Below are positions 35,753 to 44,258 of a stretch of DNA of 64,000 nucleotides, one piece after another. The stretch lies in assembly GCA_023408815.1 (NCBI GenBank), contig JAEYJO010000078.1:1-64000 (forward strand). The letters run 5' to 3'. Source of the stretch: Bacillota bacterium (GTDB lineage: Bacteria; Bacillota; Clostridia; Lachnospirales; Lachnospiraceae). The notes beneath the pieces were generated by a model. The model was given only the letters and a program-made list of their open reading frames with translations, ran no database searches and had not been told where the DNA came from. Position 1 is the first letter of the stretch; every line of letters begins with the position of its first letter. The translations under genes were made by a program, and so were the position numbers.

Positions 35753-36715
35753 CTATTCTTCCAAAAATGAAAAAACAGCTTCTTCATATTCCTTAGGATA
35801 ATCGATAATGCCTTTTACATGTTCACTATCAAAATAGCATATCTTCTTCTCCTCTGCCACTATATTTGTGTACATCTGCTCCGCTGTTCCATCAGATACC
35901 ATCACATCCCGTGACATTTGCAGAAGCAAGGTATCGACATAATTCTCTTTCATTTTCTCACAGGCATCTGCATCGTCAAATCCAAATCCATAAAAATGTT
36001 TCAAATACCAATCTCCGCATGCAACTACATAATCTTCAGGTATTCCTTCTGTTTCCATCTCTCTCCACACACCAAGAAACATACTCTTCATACTGTCGAA
36101 ACAGGAATCCAGAATTACAGCATCCACATTCTCCCTCGCATGCTCCGTTGCCGCGTAGAGGGCCACCGTAGCTGCTCCCATCGACTGCCCGTGTACCACG
36201 ACTTTTGAGGATAACAGCTCATTCTTCGCATATCGGACTGCAGCTTCCACATCCAGCTTCTCAAAGTATCCAAAGCTTACTTTATCATCCTGAGAGTCTC
36301 CAGAGGCCCTTTGATCGATGGCGATCACATTCCATCCGTTCTTCAAATAAATCTCCGCGACCGGATACGTACTCACACGATCTCCCCCTACCCCATGCAC
36401 GAGAATCGCCGTGTTCTCCCTCTTTTCATCCGCGAAAACCGCCATAGGCACATCATTCCCGTCCTCCGCCGCCACCACGGCCATTTCAGGTGAATACTGC
36501 TCATTAAATCTGCTCAAATCATATCCCCAGATTTCCAACTGCTTTACGCTATTCCCCTTCGTATCATTTCCTGCATTCATATAAAGAAGCCCCTCTGCCA
36601 CCTGCTTCCCCACATATATGCTGAATATGACACAAACGGCAATCACAATTGTCAATATTCCTCCTATGATGATTCCTGCTCTTTTACCTATTCCTTTTTT
36701 CATCTTCATTCCCAT
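35753..36715 (-). CDS. membrane-anchored alpha/beta hydrolase
   Basis: About 320 residues. A signal anchor (IIIGGILTIVIAVCVIFSIY) is followed by an alpha/beta-hydrolase fold with the nucleophile elbow VVHGQSMGAAT, a late Asp in MVSDGTAEQMY and His in FDSEHVKGI. It is probably a surface esterase or peptidase-like enzyme. GAAGGAGA precedes the ATG near 36715; the frame is open upstream through a repeat, which is unlikely to be coding. Confidence 0.83.
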   Translation of the reverse strand: MGMKMKKGIGKRAGIIIGGILTIVIAVCVIFSIYVGKQVAEGLLYMNAGNDTKGNSVKQLEIWGYDLSRFNEQYSPEMAVVAAEDGNDVPMAVFADEKRENTAILVHGVGGDRVSTYPVAEIYLKNGWNVIAIDQRASGDSQDDKVSFGYFEKLDVEAAVRYAKNELLSSKVVVHGQSMGAATVALYAATEHARENVDAVILDSCFDSMKSMFLGVWREMETEGIPEDYVVACGDWYLKHFYGFGFDDADACEKMKENYVDTLLLQMSRDVMVSDGTAEQMYTNIVAEEKKICYFDSEHVKGIIDYPKEYEEAVFSFLEE

Positions 36716-36741
36716 ATGTTCTCCTTCATTCTTACCAAGGC

Positions 36742-36801
36742 GTGTCTGTATACCGCAAAGTGAAGCGTTTAGAGCGGTGCAATGAGTTTTCAGACACACC
36801 C
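36742..36801. repeat. dispersed hairpin repeat
   Basis: GTGTCTG (36742-36748) pairs with CAGACAC (36791-36797), and ACCGC with GCGGT inside. Its right arm, with GTGCAATGAGTTTTC, is shared with 15061-15085 at two mismatches, so it is a small dispersed element. Confidence 0.6.
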
Positions 36802-36964
36802 CGGTTAATCCGTATGATACCTGCGGACTGTTCTGCACTTTGTGCTCACACAATCCTTGAAACATTCGAAATCCGCCCTGATCGGGCTGCTTTCATTATA
36901 TCTATAAAAATGAAAAAAACATGGATTCGTGCATATCCTGCACTCCTCCATGTATAAACTGCAT

Positions 36965-39643
36965 TTACTGCCGGTCCAGCCCTTCCATTTCTCCTGTCGC
37001 ATCCTCCGGGAGAGAATCGAAAAGATAATTCTTCTCCTTCGGCTGCTTATTTGAATAATCCTCTTTTATTTTCTTATTAGCCGCCTCTATTTCCTCACGC
37101 AATTCCCGGGCAGAGAGAAGGTAACAGCCCTGTCCTCTGATAATTATCTGCTCCAGCCCGTCTGAGGTAGCTACCGTCACCTTATATTTTTTCCCGTTCT
37201 CATGAGCGAATTTCTCGATATACATGTCCGCTGTCTCAGCCTCCTTCGTATAGACAACACGAATATTATGATAAGTCAATATTTCCGTATCATGCCCCTT
37301 TACCCGATAGGCATCGAATACTACTATGAGCTTGCATCTTTTAATCGCCTGATAATTACAAAGAATATCCATAAGCTTCCCTCTGGCGCCGTCGATGCTC
37401 ACCATAGCCAACTCCTTCAAGTCCTCCCACGCAAATATCACATTATAGCCGTCTACCAGCAAATATTCCTCCTTCGGCTCCTGCTTGTTCCATTCGTAAA
37501 CGGTAGGAGAAGAAGGCACTTCATGTCTCATTTCTCCACTCTTAACGCTTCTTCGAAAGCCTCGCCGGACATCATCCTTGCCCTTTTTGTTGGCGTAAAG
37601 AACTCTCTCCAGGATAGCGTCCACTTCTTCCGTTCCTATCCATCTTTCCTCTTTTTCTGCCGCAGTCGTTTTTCTTACGCCTTCACTCTCCGCTTCCTTC
37701 TCCTGACCTTGCAGGACACTTTGCACGTGCATGTATTCCTTAACCCTATCCCAGCTCACCGTAAATCCTGCTCCATGAGCGCAGAATACAGAACCCGTAG
37801 GATTCTCAATATCCTTCTCCGAATCATATCCCGCTTTTTCTATGACTTCTTCTGCATTATGGCAGGGAGCATATCCCGTCACCGTACAGGACAGCCTTCC
37901 GCAGCCCTTGGTATAGGCGGTTACCTCTTTGGAATAGTCCTGCATTGTAATGACGGGAGCAATTCCGGTCAAAACTGCGATCTCCCCTTCGGACTGAGGC
38001 GGCCCGAAGGTACCGCACATTTTCTCAATATCCGTCATAGCTCGTCCTACCATCTTTTCCGGCACTTCCAGGCGAAATTCATAATACGGCTCCAGCAGCA
38101 CGGACTGTGCTTCCTTCAGCCCCTGACGCAAGGCCCGGTAGGTAGCTTGCCTGAAATCACCGCCTTCCGTATGTTTTTGATGTGCCCTTCCCGCAACCAA
38201 TGTGATTTTTATATCCGAGATTCCCGCACCGGTCAAAACTCCCTTATGCTCTTTCTCCTCCAGATGTGTCAATACCAAACGCTGCCAGTTCCTATCCAAT
38301 AAGTCTTCGCTGCAATCTGTGTCAAAGCGAAGCCCGCTTCCGGTCTCCCCAGGCTCTAACAGCAAATGGACCTCCGCATAGTGTCTTAAGGGTTCGAAAT
38401 GCCCTACCCCTTCCACTCTGTTTGCAATGGTTTCTTTATACACGATATTTCCTGTACCGAATTCGACTGCTACTCCAAACCGTTCCCTTATAAGGCTTTT
38501 TAATATTTCGGTCTGTACTTCTCCCATAAGCTTGGCTTGTATTTCCTTTAATGTTTCGTCGAATACAATATGAAGCTGAGGATCCTCTTCCTCTAATTGA
38601 CGAAGCTTAGGCAGCATCACCGTCGTATCGCAGTCCTGCGGCAGATCGATCCGGTAGGTAAGCACCGGTTCCAACACCGGCTGGGCAGATGCCTCCGAGA
38701 TTCCCAAACCTTCACCGGGGCGTGTCTTGCTAAGGCCGGTCACCGCACAAATGCAACCCGCTTGCACCTCCTCCGAAGTTCTATACTTTTCGCCGGAATA
38801 AATGCGGATCTGATTGACCTTTTCCTCCCAAGGCTCTCCGTTTTGACGCCCTGAAAGCACCTCTCTTGTCCGCAGGCTTCCTCCCGTAAGCTTCATAAAA
38901 GTAAGACGGTTTCCCTGCTCGTCCCGGGCAATCTTAAAAACCTTCGCACCGAAAACGTCAGCGTACTTTGGAGAAGATGTATAGACTTCTATTCCCTGCA
39001 GAAACTCCTTTACCCTGTCCAGCTTCAGCGCCGAGCCGAAATAACAGGGGAATAGCTTCCTCTCCAGAATGAGTCTCCTTATCTCCTCCGTCTCCACCCT
39101 TCCCAGTTCCAGAAACTGATTCAGCGCGTTCTCGTCAGTCATCGCTATATTTTCATAAAATGCTTCCGCCTCCTCCTCGAAGCAGATACAGCTCTCCTCC
39201 AGACGACTCTTAAGCTCTTTCAGAATCTTCTCCTTATCCGCCGCGTTCTGGTCCATCTTATTGATAAACAAAAATGTGGGAATCTGATATTTCCTAAGCA
39301 GACGCCATAAAGTCTGCGTATGTCCCTGCACACCATCTGCCCCGCTTATGACGAGTATCGCATAATCCAGCACTTGCAGTGTTCTCTCCATCTCCGCAGA
39401 AAAATCTACATGCCCCGGCGTATCCAGGAGAGTGAGGCGCATATCCTTAAGCTCAAGTACCGCCTGCTTGGAAAATATAGTAATTCCCCGCTCCCGCTCC
39501 AAAGCAAAAGTGTCCAAAAAAGCATCCTTGTTATCCACTCTTCCCAGCTTTCTTATACTGCCGCTTTCGTATAGCAGCGCCTCCGATAAAGTAGTCTTTC
39601 CCGCATCCACATGTGCCAAAATTCCAATTACCAATTCTTTCAT
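36965..39643 (-). CDS. EF-G/TetM-like ribosomal GTPase fused to YacP/Rae1-type NYN nuclease domain
   Basis: 892 residues. Residues 1 to about 650 are an EF-G-type GTPase of the tetracycline ribosome-protection group: G1 AHVDAGKTT (10-18), G3 DTPGH (74-78), G4 NKMD (128-131), then EF-G-like later domains. A poorly conserved linker leads to a NYN domain from about 725 with acidic residues at Asp731 (VDGYN), Asp777 (FDAY), Asp806 and Asp828 (TSDG), matching the YacP family. Bacillus YacP (Rae1) is a ribosomal A-site mRNA nuclease, so the fusion suggests delivery of a nuclease to the ribosome. Tetracycline resistance is not implied with certainty. The ribosome site is weak. Confidence 0.87.
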   Translation of the reverse strand: MKELVIGILAHVDAGKTTLSEALLYESGSIRKLGRVDNKDAFLDTFALERERGITIFSKQAVLELKDMRLTLLDTPGHVDFSAEMERTLQVLDYAILVISGADGVQGHTQTLWRLLRKYQIPTFLFINKMDQNAADKEKILKELKSRLEESCICFEEEAEAFYENIAMTDENALNQFLELGRVETEEIRRLILERKLFPCYFGSALKLDRVKEFLQGIEVYTSSPKYADVFGAKVFKIARDEQGNRLTFMKLTGGSLRTREVLSGRQNGEPWEEKVNQIRIYSGEKYRTSEEVQAGCICAVTGLSKTRPGEGLGISEASAQPVLEPVLTYRIDLPQDCDTTVMLPKLRQLEEEDPQLHIVFDETLKEIQAKLMGEVQTEILKSLIRERFGVAVEFGTGNIVYKETIANRVEGVGHFEPLRHYAEVHLLLEPGETGSGLRFDTDCSEDLLDRNWQRLVLTHLEEKEHKGVLTGAGISDIKITLVAGRAHQKHTEGGDFRQATYRALRQGLKEAQSVLLEPYYEFRLEVPEKMVGRAMTDIEKMCGTFGPPQSEGEIAVLTGIAPVITMQDYSKEVTAYTKGCGRLSCTVTGYAPCHNAEEVIEKAGYDSEKDIENPTGSVFCAHGAGFTVSWDRVKEYMHVQSVLQGQEKEAESEGVRKTTAAEKEERWIGTEEVDAILERVLYANKKGKDDVRRGFRRSVKSGEMRHEVPSSPTVYEWNKQEPKEEYLLVDGYNVIFAWEDLKELAMVSIDGARGKLMDILCNYQAIKRCKLIVVFDAYRVKGHDTEILTYHNIRVVYTKEAETADMYIEKFAHENGKKYKVTVATSDGLEQIIIRGQGCYLLSARELREEIEAANKKIKEDYSNKQPKEKNYLFDSLPEDATGEMEGLDRQ

Positions 39644-39693
39644 TGTGTTTTCCGTTCTTTATTCTATGATATGATTGCAAACTAATTATTATA

Positions 39694-39754
39694 GAACAAA
39701 AGTGTGCTTCGCACACTCACACCGCCCAATACTTCGGCAGCACAGCTTTTGTTC
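39694..39754. repeat. inverted repeat with GAACAAAAG arms
   Basis: GAACAAAAG (39694-39702) pairs with CTTTTGTTC (39746-39754), continued by GTGCT/AGCAC. A perfect hairpin AGTGTGC-TTC-GCACACT (39701-39717) lies within. It is in the gap between the GTPase gene and the foldback element; a repeat or bidirectional structure. Confidence 0.6.
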
Positions 39755-39783
39755 CGCGCGCGAAGCTGCGCATCGCTTTTTAT

Positions 39784-39807
39784 GTAATAGGAGCATTTTC
39801 CTATTAC
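39784..39807. repeat. hairpin GTAATAGGA/TCCTATTAC abutting the foldback element
   Basis: Perfect 9-bp arms with a 6-nt loop end exactly where the second 287-bp element starts. The CTATTAC sequence also follows copy 1, so it may mark the target preference of the element. Confidence 0.55.
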
Positions 39808-40094
39808 GATTAGGGTGTCAAAAGGTCCTTTATAAATACATTCTGGTCAATATGACCAAAACAAAAAGAATGACTGCGCCTATGTAAATATTTAGAAGTT
39901 CTTTCTCTGGATATTTGAGCCATAACAGAAAACAAAACTGTTTGAGCGCAGCGAGTTTTTTGTTTTCTGGCATGTTTGGCGCGAATAGACTGAGAATTAG
40001 AACTTCTTATATATTGGAATTCGGAGCAGGAGTCTTTTTGTTTTGAGCATATTGCCTAGAGACGTTCGTAAAAGGACCTTTTGACACCCTAATC
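39808..40094. repeat. 287-bp foldback (MITE-like) element, copy 2
   Basis: Same length, orientation and ends as copy 1 at 1-287, with scattered substitutions (for example TGACTGCGCC for CGACTGCGCC and TTCTGGCATG for TTCTGTTATG in the inner arm). No coding capacity. Its right end carries an outward TTGACA, 55 bases upstream of the RocB-like gene. The flanks are CTATTAC on the left and CTTATTAG on the right, with no clear target duplication. Confidence 0.9.
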
Positions 40095-40148
40095 CTTATT
40101 AGGAAAGTACGTCCTTGTCCATTCTGGAAAAGAAAGGGGAGATATAGT

Positions 40149-41774
40149 TTGATCAATGAAGATATGCTGATGCTGACAAAAGAACTGGTAAATATCAATA
40201 GTGTTAATACCACGGAGGGCGAGCGGGAAATCGGTTTGTTCATGGAAGCATATATAAGAGGGATTCCCTATTTCAAGAGGCATCCTGCTCAGGTAATCGT
40301 AAGAGAATTAAGGGACGATCCGCTTCACCGCCGAAATGTAATGGCGTTATTGATCGGAGAAAAAGAAAGAAAGAAAAGTACGCTGCTGTTTCACGGGCAT
40401 ACGGATACCGTAGGAATTGAGGAGTATGGAGCATTAAAGCCATTCGCATGCAAACCGGATGAATTAATGGAGTCGCTGGCTGGCTTGGATCTGGCACCGG
40501 AGGTAAGAGAGGACTTGGAATCCGGCAATTATCTGTTTGGAAGAGGGAGCTGCGATATGAAGAGCGGCGATGCGGTTTTTCTCGGCATTTTAAAAGAGAT
40601 GTGCGGGCAGGTTCAGAATCTTAGCGGAAATATTCTGGTTTCCTTCAATCCGGTAGAAGAAAACCTGCACACAGGTATCATAGAGGGACTGGATATTTTA
40701 GAGGAGCTGAAGAAGACTTATGAATTAGAATACATACTGGCGATCAACAACGATTTCATATGCCCTTTATTCCCGGACGACCAGGTAAAAACTTTGTATA
40801 CAGGAACTGTTGGCAAACTGCTTCCCTGTTTCTATATACAGGGAAAAGAAACCCATGTGGGACAGTGCTTTGAAGGCTTTGATGCCTCCATGGTCGCGGC
40901 CGGACTGGTGGATAAGATTAATTTGAACAGCGCTTTTTCGGACGAATATGAAGGGGAATATACCTATCCGCCCTCTGTGCTGAAAATGAAAGATTTAAAA
41001 CCATGGTACAATGTGCAGACAGCTTCGGAGGCATTCGTATACTTTAATTATTTTGTTCATAATGCCTCTATGGAGGAGATCATCGGGAAATTAATCATGG
41101 CGGCTAAAGAGGTAATGCAGGAAACGCTGGCAAAAATCAATGAAATGAGCACACAGTTTAGCAAGCTGAGCGGTCAGGCACATAGGGATTATGCGTACTC
41201 TTACCGGGTGATGACCTATGAGGAGCTTTGGCAGATTGCAAAAGACAGAGGCTGTAAGAAAGAGGATTTGGAAAGCAGGATTTTGGACGAAATGAAAAAG
41301 GGGACGGATAAAAGAGAAATTCCGATCCAGATAGTCCGGCATCTCCTTCATGCGGCCGGCATTACTGTTCCGGCAGTGATTTTATATTTTGCAGCGCCCT
41401 ATTGCCCCCATAATACGCTGCAGGGCAAAGAGGAAAAAATAATTTCCCAGATACGGAAAATCGTACAGGAGGTGTCTGCCGATACGGGGGAAATTTTCCG
41501 CTTTATGAAGTTCTTCCCAAGCCTTTCCGACAGCAGTTATCTGAAAATAGACGATTCGGAGGAATCCCTCGGGCTTCTTATGGACAACTTTCCCGGAATG
41601 AAGGAGTTATATCCGATACCGGTAGAGCAGATAAAAAGGCTGAATATTCCGGCGGTCAATTATGGCTGCTATGGAAAAGATGCTCATAAGTGGACGGAAA
41701 GAGTGAATATTCCGTATACCTTCGAAGTATTGCCGCAGCTGCTGCGTAAGACGATCGCGTTCTATTTACAATGA
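40149..41774 (+). CDS. rocB: RocB-like M20 family metallopeptidase
   Basis: 541 residues. M20 metal-site motifs are present: HGHTD (82-86), GRGSCDMKSG with Asp136, and PVEEN with Glu170/Glu171. The large insertion after residue 210 is as in RocB, annotated for arginine utilisation though its exact substrate is not known. TTG is the start, with GGGGAG seven bases upstream. It opens the catabolic run and lies directly behind the foldback element, which may supply part of its promoter. Confidence 0.82.
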   Translation: MINEDMLMLTKELVNINSVNTTEGEREIGLFMEAYIRGIPYFKRHPAQVIVRELRDDPLHRRNVMALLIGEKERKKSTLLFHGHTDTVGIEEYGALKPFACKPDELMESLAGLDLAPEVREDLESGNYLFGRGSCDMKSGDAVFLGILKEMCGQVQNLSGNILVSFNPVEENLHTGIIEGLDILEELKKTYELEYILAINNDFICPLFPDDQVKTLYTGTVGKLLPCFYIQGKETHVGQCFEGFDASMVAAGLVDKINLNSAFSDEYEGEYTYPPSVLKMKDLKPWYNVQTASEAFVYFNYFVHNASMEEIIGKLIMAAKEVMQETLAKINEMSTQFSKLSGQAHRDYAYSYRVMTYEELWQIAKDRGCKKEDLESRILDEMKKGTDKREIPIQIVRHLLHAAGITVPAVILYFAAPYCPHNTLQGKEEKIISQIRKIVQEVSADTGEIFRFMKFFPSLSDSSYLKIDDSEESLGLLMDNFPGMKELYPIPVEQIKRLNIPAVNYGCYGKDAHKWTERVNIPYTFEVLPQLLRKTIAFYLQ

Positions 41775-41794
41775 GGCAGATAGGAGTGAACATA

Positions 41795-42958
41795 GTGAAA
41801 AACATAGTATTAAGCGGGAGAAAAATAGTAATGGGTATCGGTTCCCTCTCTTTTCTTAAGGAGCTGAAATATGAAAGGACATTGATCGTCACAGGAGGAA
41901 GCTCGATGATAAAAACGGGCGTCATCAAAGAGGCAATGGCTTATCTGGAGCATAAGGGCTGTGAGGTGAAGGTGCATGCAGGAGTTGCCGCCGACCCTAC
42001 GATCGAAGAGGTTATGAGGGGAGTCGCTGTCATGAAGGAATTTAAGCCTCAGGCCGTAATAGCCATAGGAGGCGGTTCCGCAATGGATTGTGCGAAAGCA
42101 ATGCTTTTGTTTTATGAATTCCCAATGCTTACCTTTGAAAATGTGCTGGAAATAAATGCCCGGGGCGAAATTCCGAAGGAGCGGGAAACAAAGCTTATCT
42201 GTGTTCCCTCCACATCGGGAACCGGCTCGGAGGTAACGAGAGGAACCGTGATAACAGACCTTGAAAAGCAATTAAAGGTTCCTATTATGACAGATTGCCT
42301 AAGGCCGGATATTGCGATTTTAGACGGAAGGCTTCCGATGACGATGCCGAAGAATATCGTGGCTGAAACGGGAATGGATGCGCTGACTCATGCTATGGAA
42401 GCTTATATCAATCACAATCTGGATGAATTCGATGAGGCCTTATGCAGCGGGGCTATTACGGGAATTATGAAATGGCTGCCCGTGTCATATAGGAAGGAGA
42501 ACGAAGAAGTGCTGGCAGCACGGGAGAAGGTACACTATTATCAAGCGATGGCAGGCATAGGCTTTGCAAATGTAGGGCTTGGGATGGTACATGGTATCGC
42601 CCATTCCTTCGGAGCTGTCTTTCACATGGCGCATGGGCTTACCAATGCAATTATTCTGCCTTATGCCCTGGCATATAATCGCCGGAACTGCGAAGTGGAG
42701 AATAAATTAAGGGAACTGTCCTATCGCTGTCGTTGTAACGATATCGTAGAAGAAATAAAAGAGCTTACAAAACAGTTGAATATTCCTTCCAGTATTGCAG
42801 GCGCAGGGGTGGAAGAGAAAGATTTTCTGGAAAAGTATGATATTCTAATCGATCATGCCATGCTTGGTGCGACGAGAGTCAACCCGGTACCGATAGATAT
42901 GGATACGATGGAGAAGCTCATAAATGCGGTTTATTATGGTACGGATATAAACTTTTAG
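41795..42958 (+). CDS. iron-containing alcohol dehydrogenase
   Basis: About 387 residues from GTG 41795 (AGGAGTG upstream); the ATG at 41771, which overlaps the upstream stop, is the alternative. Nucleotide site GGGSAMDCAK; metal ligands in ETGMDALTHAMEAY and in GMVHGIAHSFGAVFHMAHG, the classic family signature. It reduces or oxidises an aldehyde/alcohol pair, here perhaps a semialdehyde from the adjacent aminotransferase. That link is inferred. Confidence 0.87.
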   Translation: MKNIVLSGRKIVMGIGSLSFLKELKYERTLIVTGGSSMIKTGVIKEAMAYLEHKGCEVKVHAGVAADPTIEEVMRGVAVMKEFKPQAVIAIGGGSAMDCAKAMLLFYEFPMLTFENVLEINARGEIPKERETKLICVPSTSGTGSEVTRGTVITDLEKQLKVPIMTDCLRPDIAILDGRLPMTMPKNIVAETGMDALTHAMEAYINHNLDEFDEALCSGAITGIMKWLPVSYRKENEEVLAAREKVHYYQAMAGIGFANVGLGMVHGIAHSFGAVFHMAHGLTNAIILPYALAYNRRNCEVENKLRELSYRCRCNDIVEEIKELTKQLNIPSSIAGAGVEEKDFLEKYDILIDHAMLGATRVNPVPIDMDTMEKLINAVYYGTDINF

Positions 42959-42970
42959 GAGGACGGGACA

Positions 42971-44248
42971 ATGAAGAGCATGTATGAAAGATGTATGGAT
43001 GTAATGCCGGCGGTAGCAAGACGGGCCACAACACTCGGCATAACGGATTCCGAAGGCTGCTATGTATTTACGGAGGATGGCAGAAAGATTCTTGATTTCG
43101 CAAGCGGTGTGGCAGTGAACAACATCGGATGCAGAAATGAGAGAGTGATAAATGCCATTAAAGAGCAGATGGAAACCATGATCCACGTAGGTCATAATGT
43201 GGTTTACTATGAAGCCTACGTGAAGCTTGCCGAACGGCTTGTGGAACTGACGGGAGGAGATACCAAGGTATATTTCAGTAATTCCGGAGCGGAAGCAAAT
43301 GAAGGCGCCATTAAGCTTGCCAAGTACGTGACGAAGCGTCCCGGTGTGATCAGCTTTAAGAATTCTTTTCATGGAAGAACGATAGGAACGATATCTATAA
43401 CCGGTTCCAATGCCGCCTATCGGAAATATTATGAGCCTCTGTTACCAAGTGTATATTGGGCCGACTATGCGAATTGCTACAGATGTCCTTTCGCACAGAA
43501 GAAGGATACCTGTCATATGGAATGCCTCGGCCAGTTCGAGCAGATCTTTTCCAGACTTATTGCGCCGGAGTGTGTGGCGGCCATAGTCGTAGAGCCCGTT
43601 CAGGGAGAGGGCGGATATATTGCTCCGCCTAAGGAATTCTTAACAGGACTTAGGAAAATATGTGATGATCACGGCATTGTTCTCATATTTGACGAGATTC
43701 AGACAGGAATCGGCAGAACGGGTGAGCTGTTCGCTTTTCAGACCTATGGGGTAAAGCCGGATATCCTTACTTCTGCAAAGGCATTGGGAGGCGGTATTCC
43801 ACTGTCGGCCGTCATTGCCAAAAAAGAACTGATGGACTTATGGCCGGCTGGCGCCCATGGTGGAACTTTCGGAGGAAATCCGCTGGCTTGTGCGGCAGGC
43901 CTTGCAACTCTTCAGGTAATTGAAGAGGAGAAACTGCTGGATAACTGCAAAGAAATGGGAAGCTATTTTAAAGAGAGGCTTTCGGCTCTGCAAAAGAAAT
44001 TCTCCTACGTAATCGGCGATGTCCGGGGGATAGGCCTGATGCTGGCAATGGAAATCGTAAAAACAGGGAACGGGCCGGATGCCGTGCTTACCGATAAGAT
44101 TAAAAATAGGGCATTGGAGAAAGATTTGCTTCTTTTGACTTGCGGAGCAGACCATAATGTAGTTCGTTTTATCGCGCCTCTCATTATAACGAGGAGTGAG
44201 ATAGATAAGGCAATAGAAATAATAGATGAGATTTTAAGCGAAAAGTAG
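42971..44248 (+). CDS. class III pyridoxal-phosphate aminotransferase
   Basis: 425 residues. The PLP lysine is in LTSAKALGGGIPLSAV, with VFDEIQTGIGRTG-like sequence before it (LIFDEIQTGIGRTG) and the SNSGAEANEGAIKLAK phosphate-binding region. This is the 4-aminobutyrate/ornithine group that acts on omega-amino groups. A Cys-rich insert (NCYRCPFAQKKDTCHMEC) recalls the iron-sulfur or metal loops seen in some GABA aminotransferases. AGGAGG precedes the ATG. Confidence 0.88.
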   Translation: MKSMYERCMDVMPAVARRATTLGITDSEGCYVFTEDGRKILDFASGVAVNNIGCRNERVINAIKEQMETMIHVGHNVVYYEAYVKLAERLVELTGGDTKVYFSNSGAEANEGAIKLAKYVTKRPGVISFKNSFHGRTIGTISITGSNAAYRKYYEPLLPSVYWADYANCYRCPFAQKKDTCHMECLGQFEQIFSRLIAPECVAAIVVEPVQGEGGYIAPPKEFLTGLRKICDDHGIVLIFDEIQTGIGRTGELFAFQTYGVKPDILTSAKALGGGIPLSAVIAKKELMDLWPAGAHGGTFGGNPLACAAGLATLQVIEEEKLLDNCKEMGSYFKERLSALQKKFSYVIGDVRGIGLMLAMEIVKTGNGPDAVLTDKIKNRALEKDLLLLTCGADHNVVRFIAPLIITRSEIDKAIEIIDEILSEK

Positions 44249-44258
44249 GCGGAATATT

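Noticed and set aside
36716..36865. N-terminal extension of the alpha/beta hydrolase
   Set aside because: The extra 50 codons run through a dispersed hairpin repeat and there is a good ribosome site for the shorter start.
36965..39643. Plain tetracycline resistance gene (tetM/O/W)
   Set aside because: The extra NYN nuclease domain and weak similarity of the later EF-G domains make a dedicated resistance role unsure, so it is described by domain only.
1..40094. Composite transposon or integrative element bounded by the two 287-bp copies
   Set aside because: No transposase, integrase, relaxase or tRNA target is seen and the copies are in direct orientation around ordinary genes. Kept only as a possible recombination pair.
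40149..41774. Carboxypeptidase G2 or ArgE (other M20 enzymes)
   Set aside because: The length of 541 residues and the large inserted region fit RocB better.
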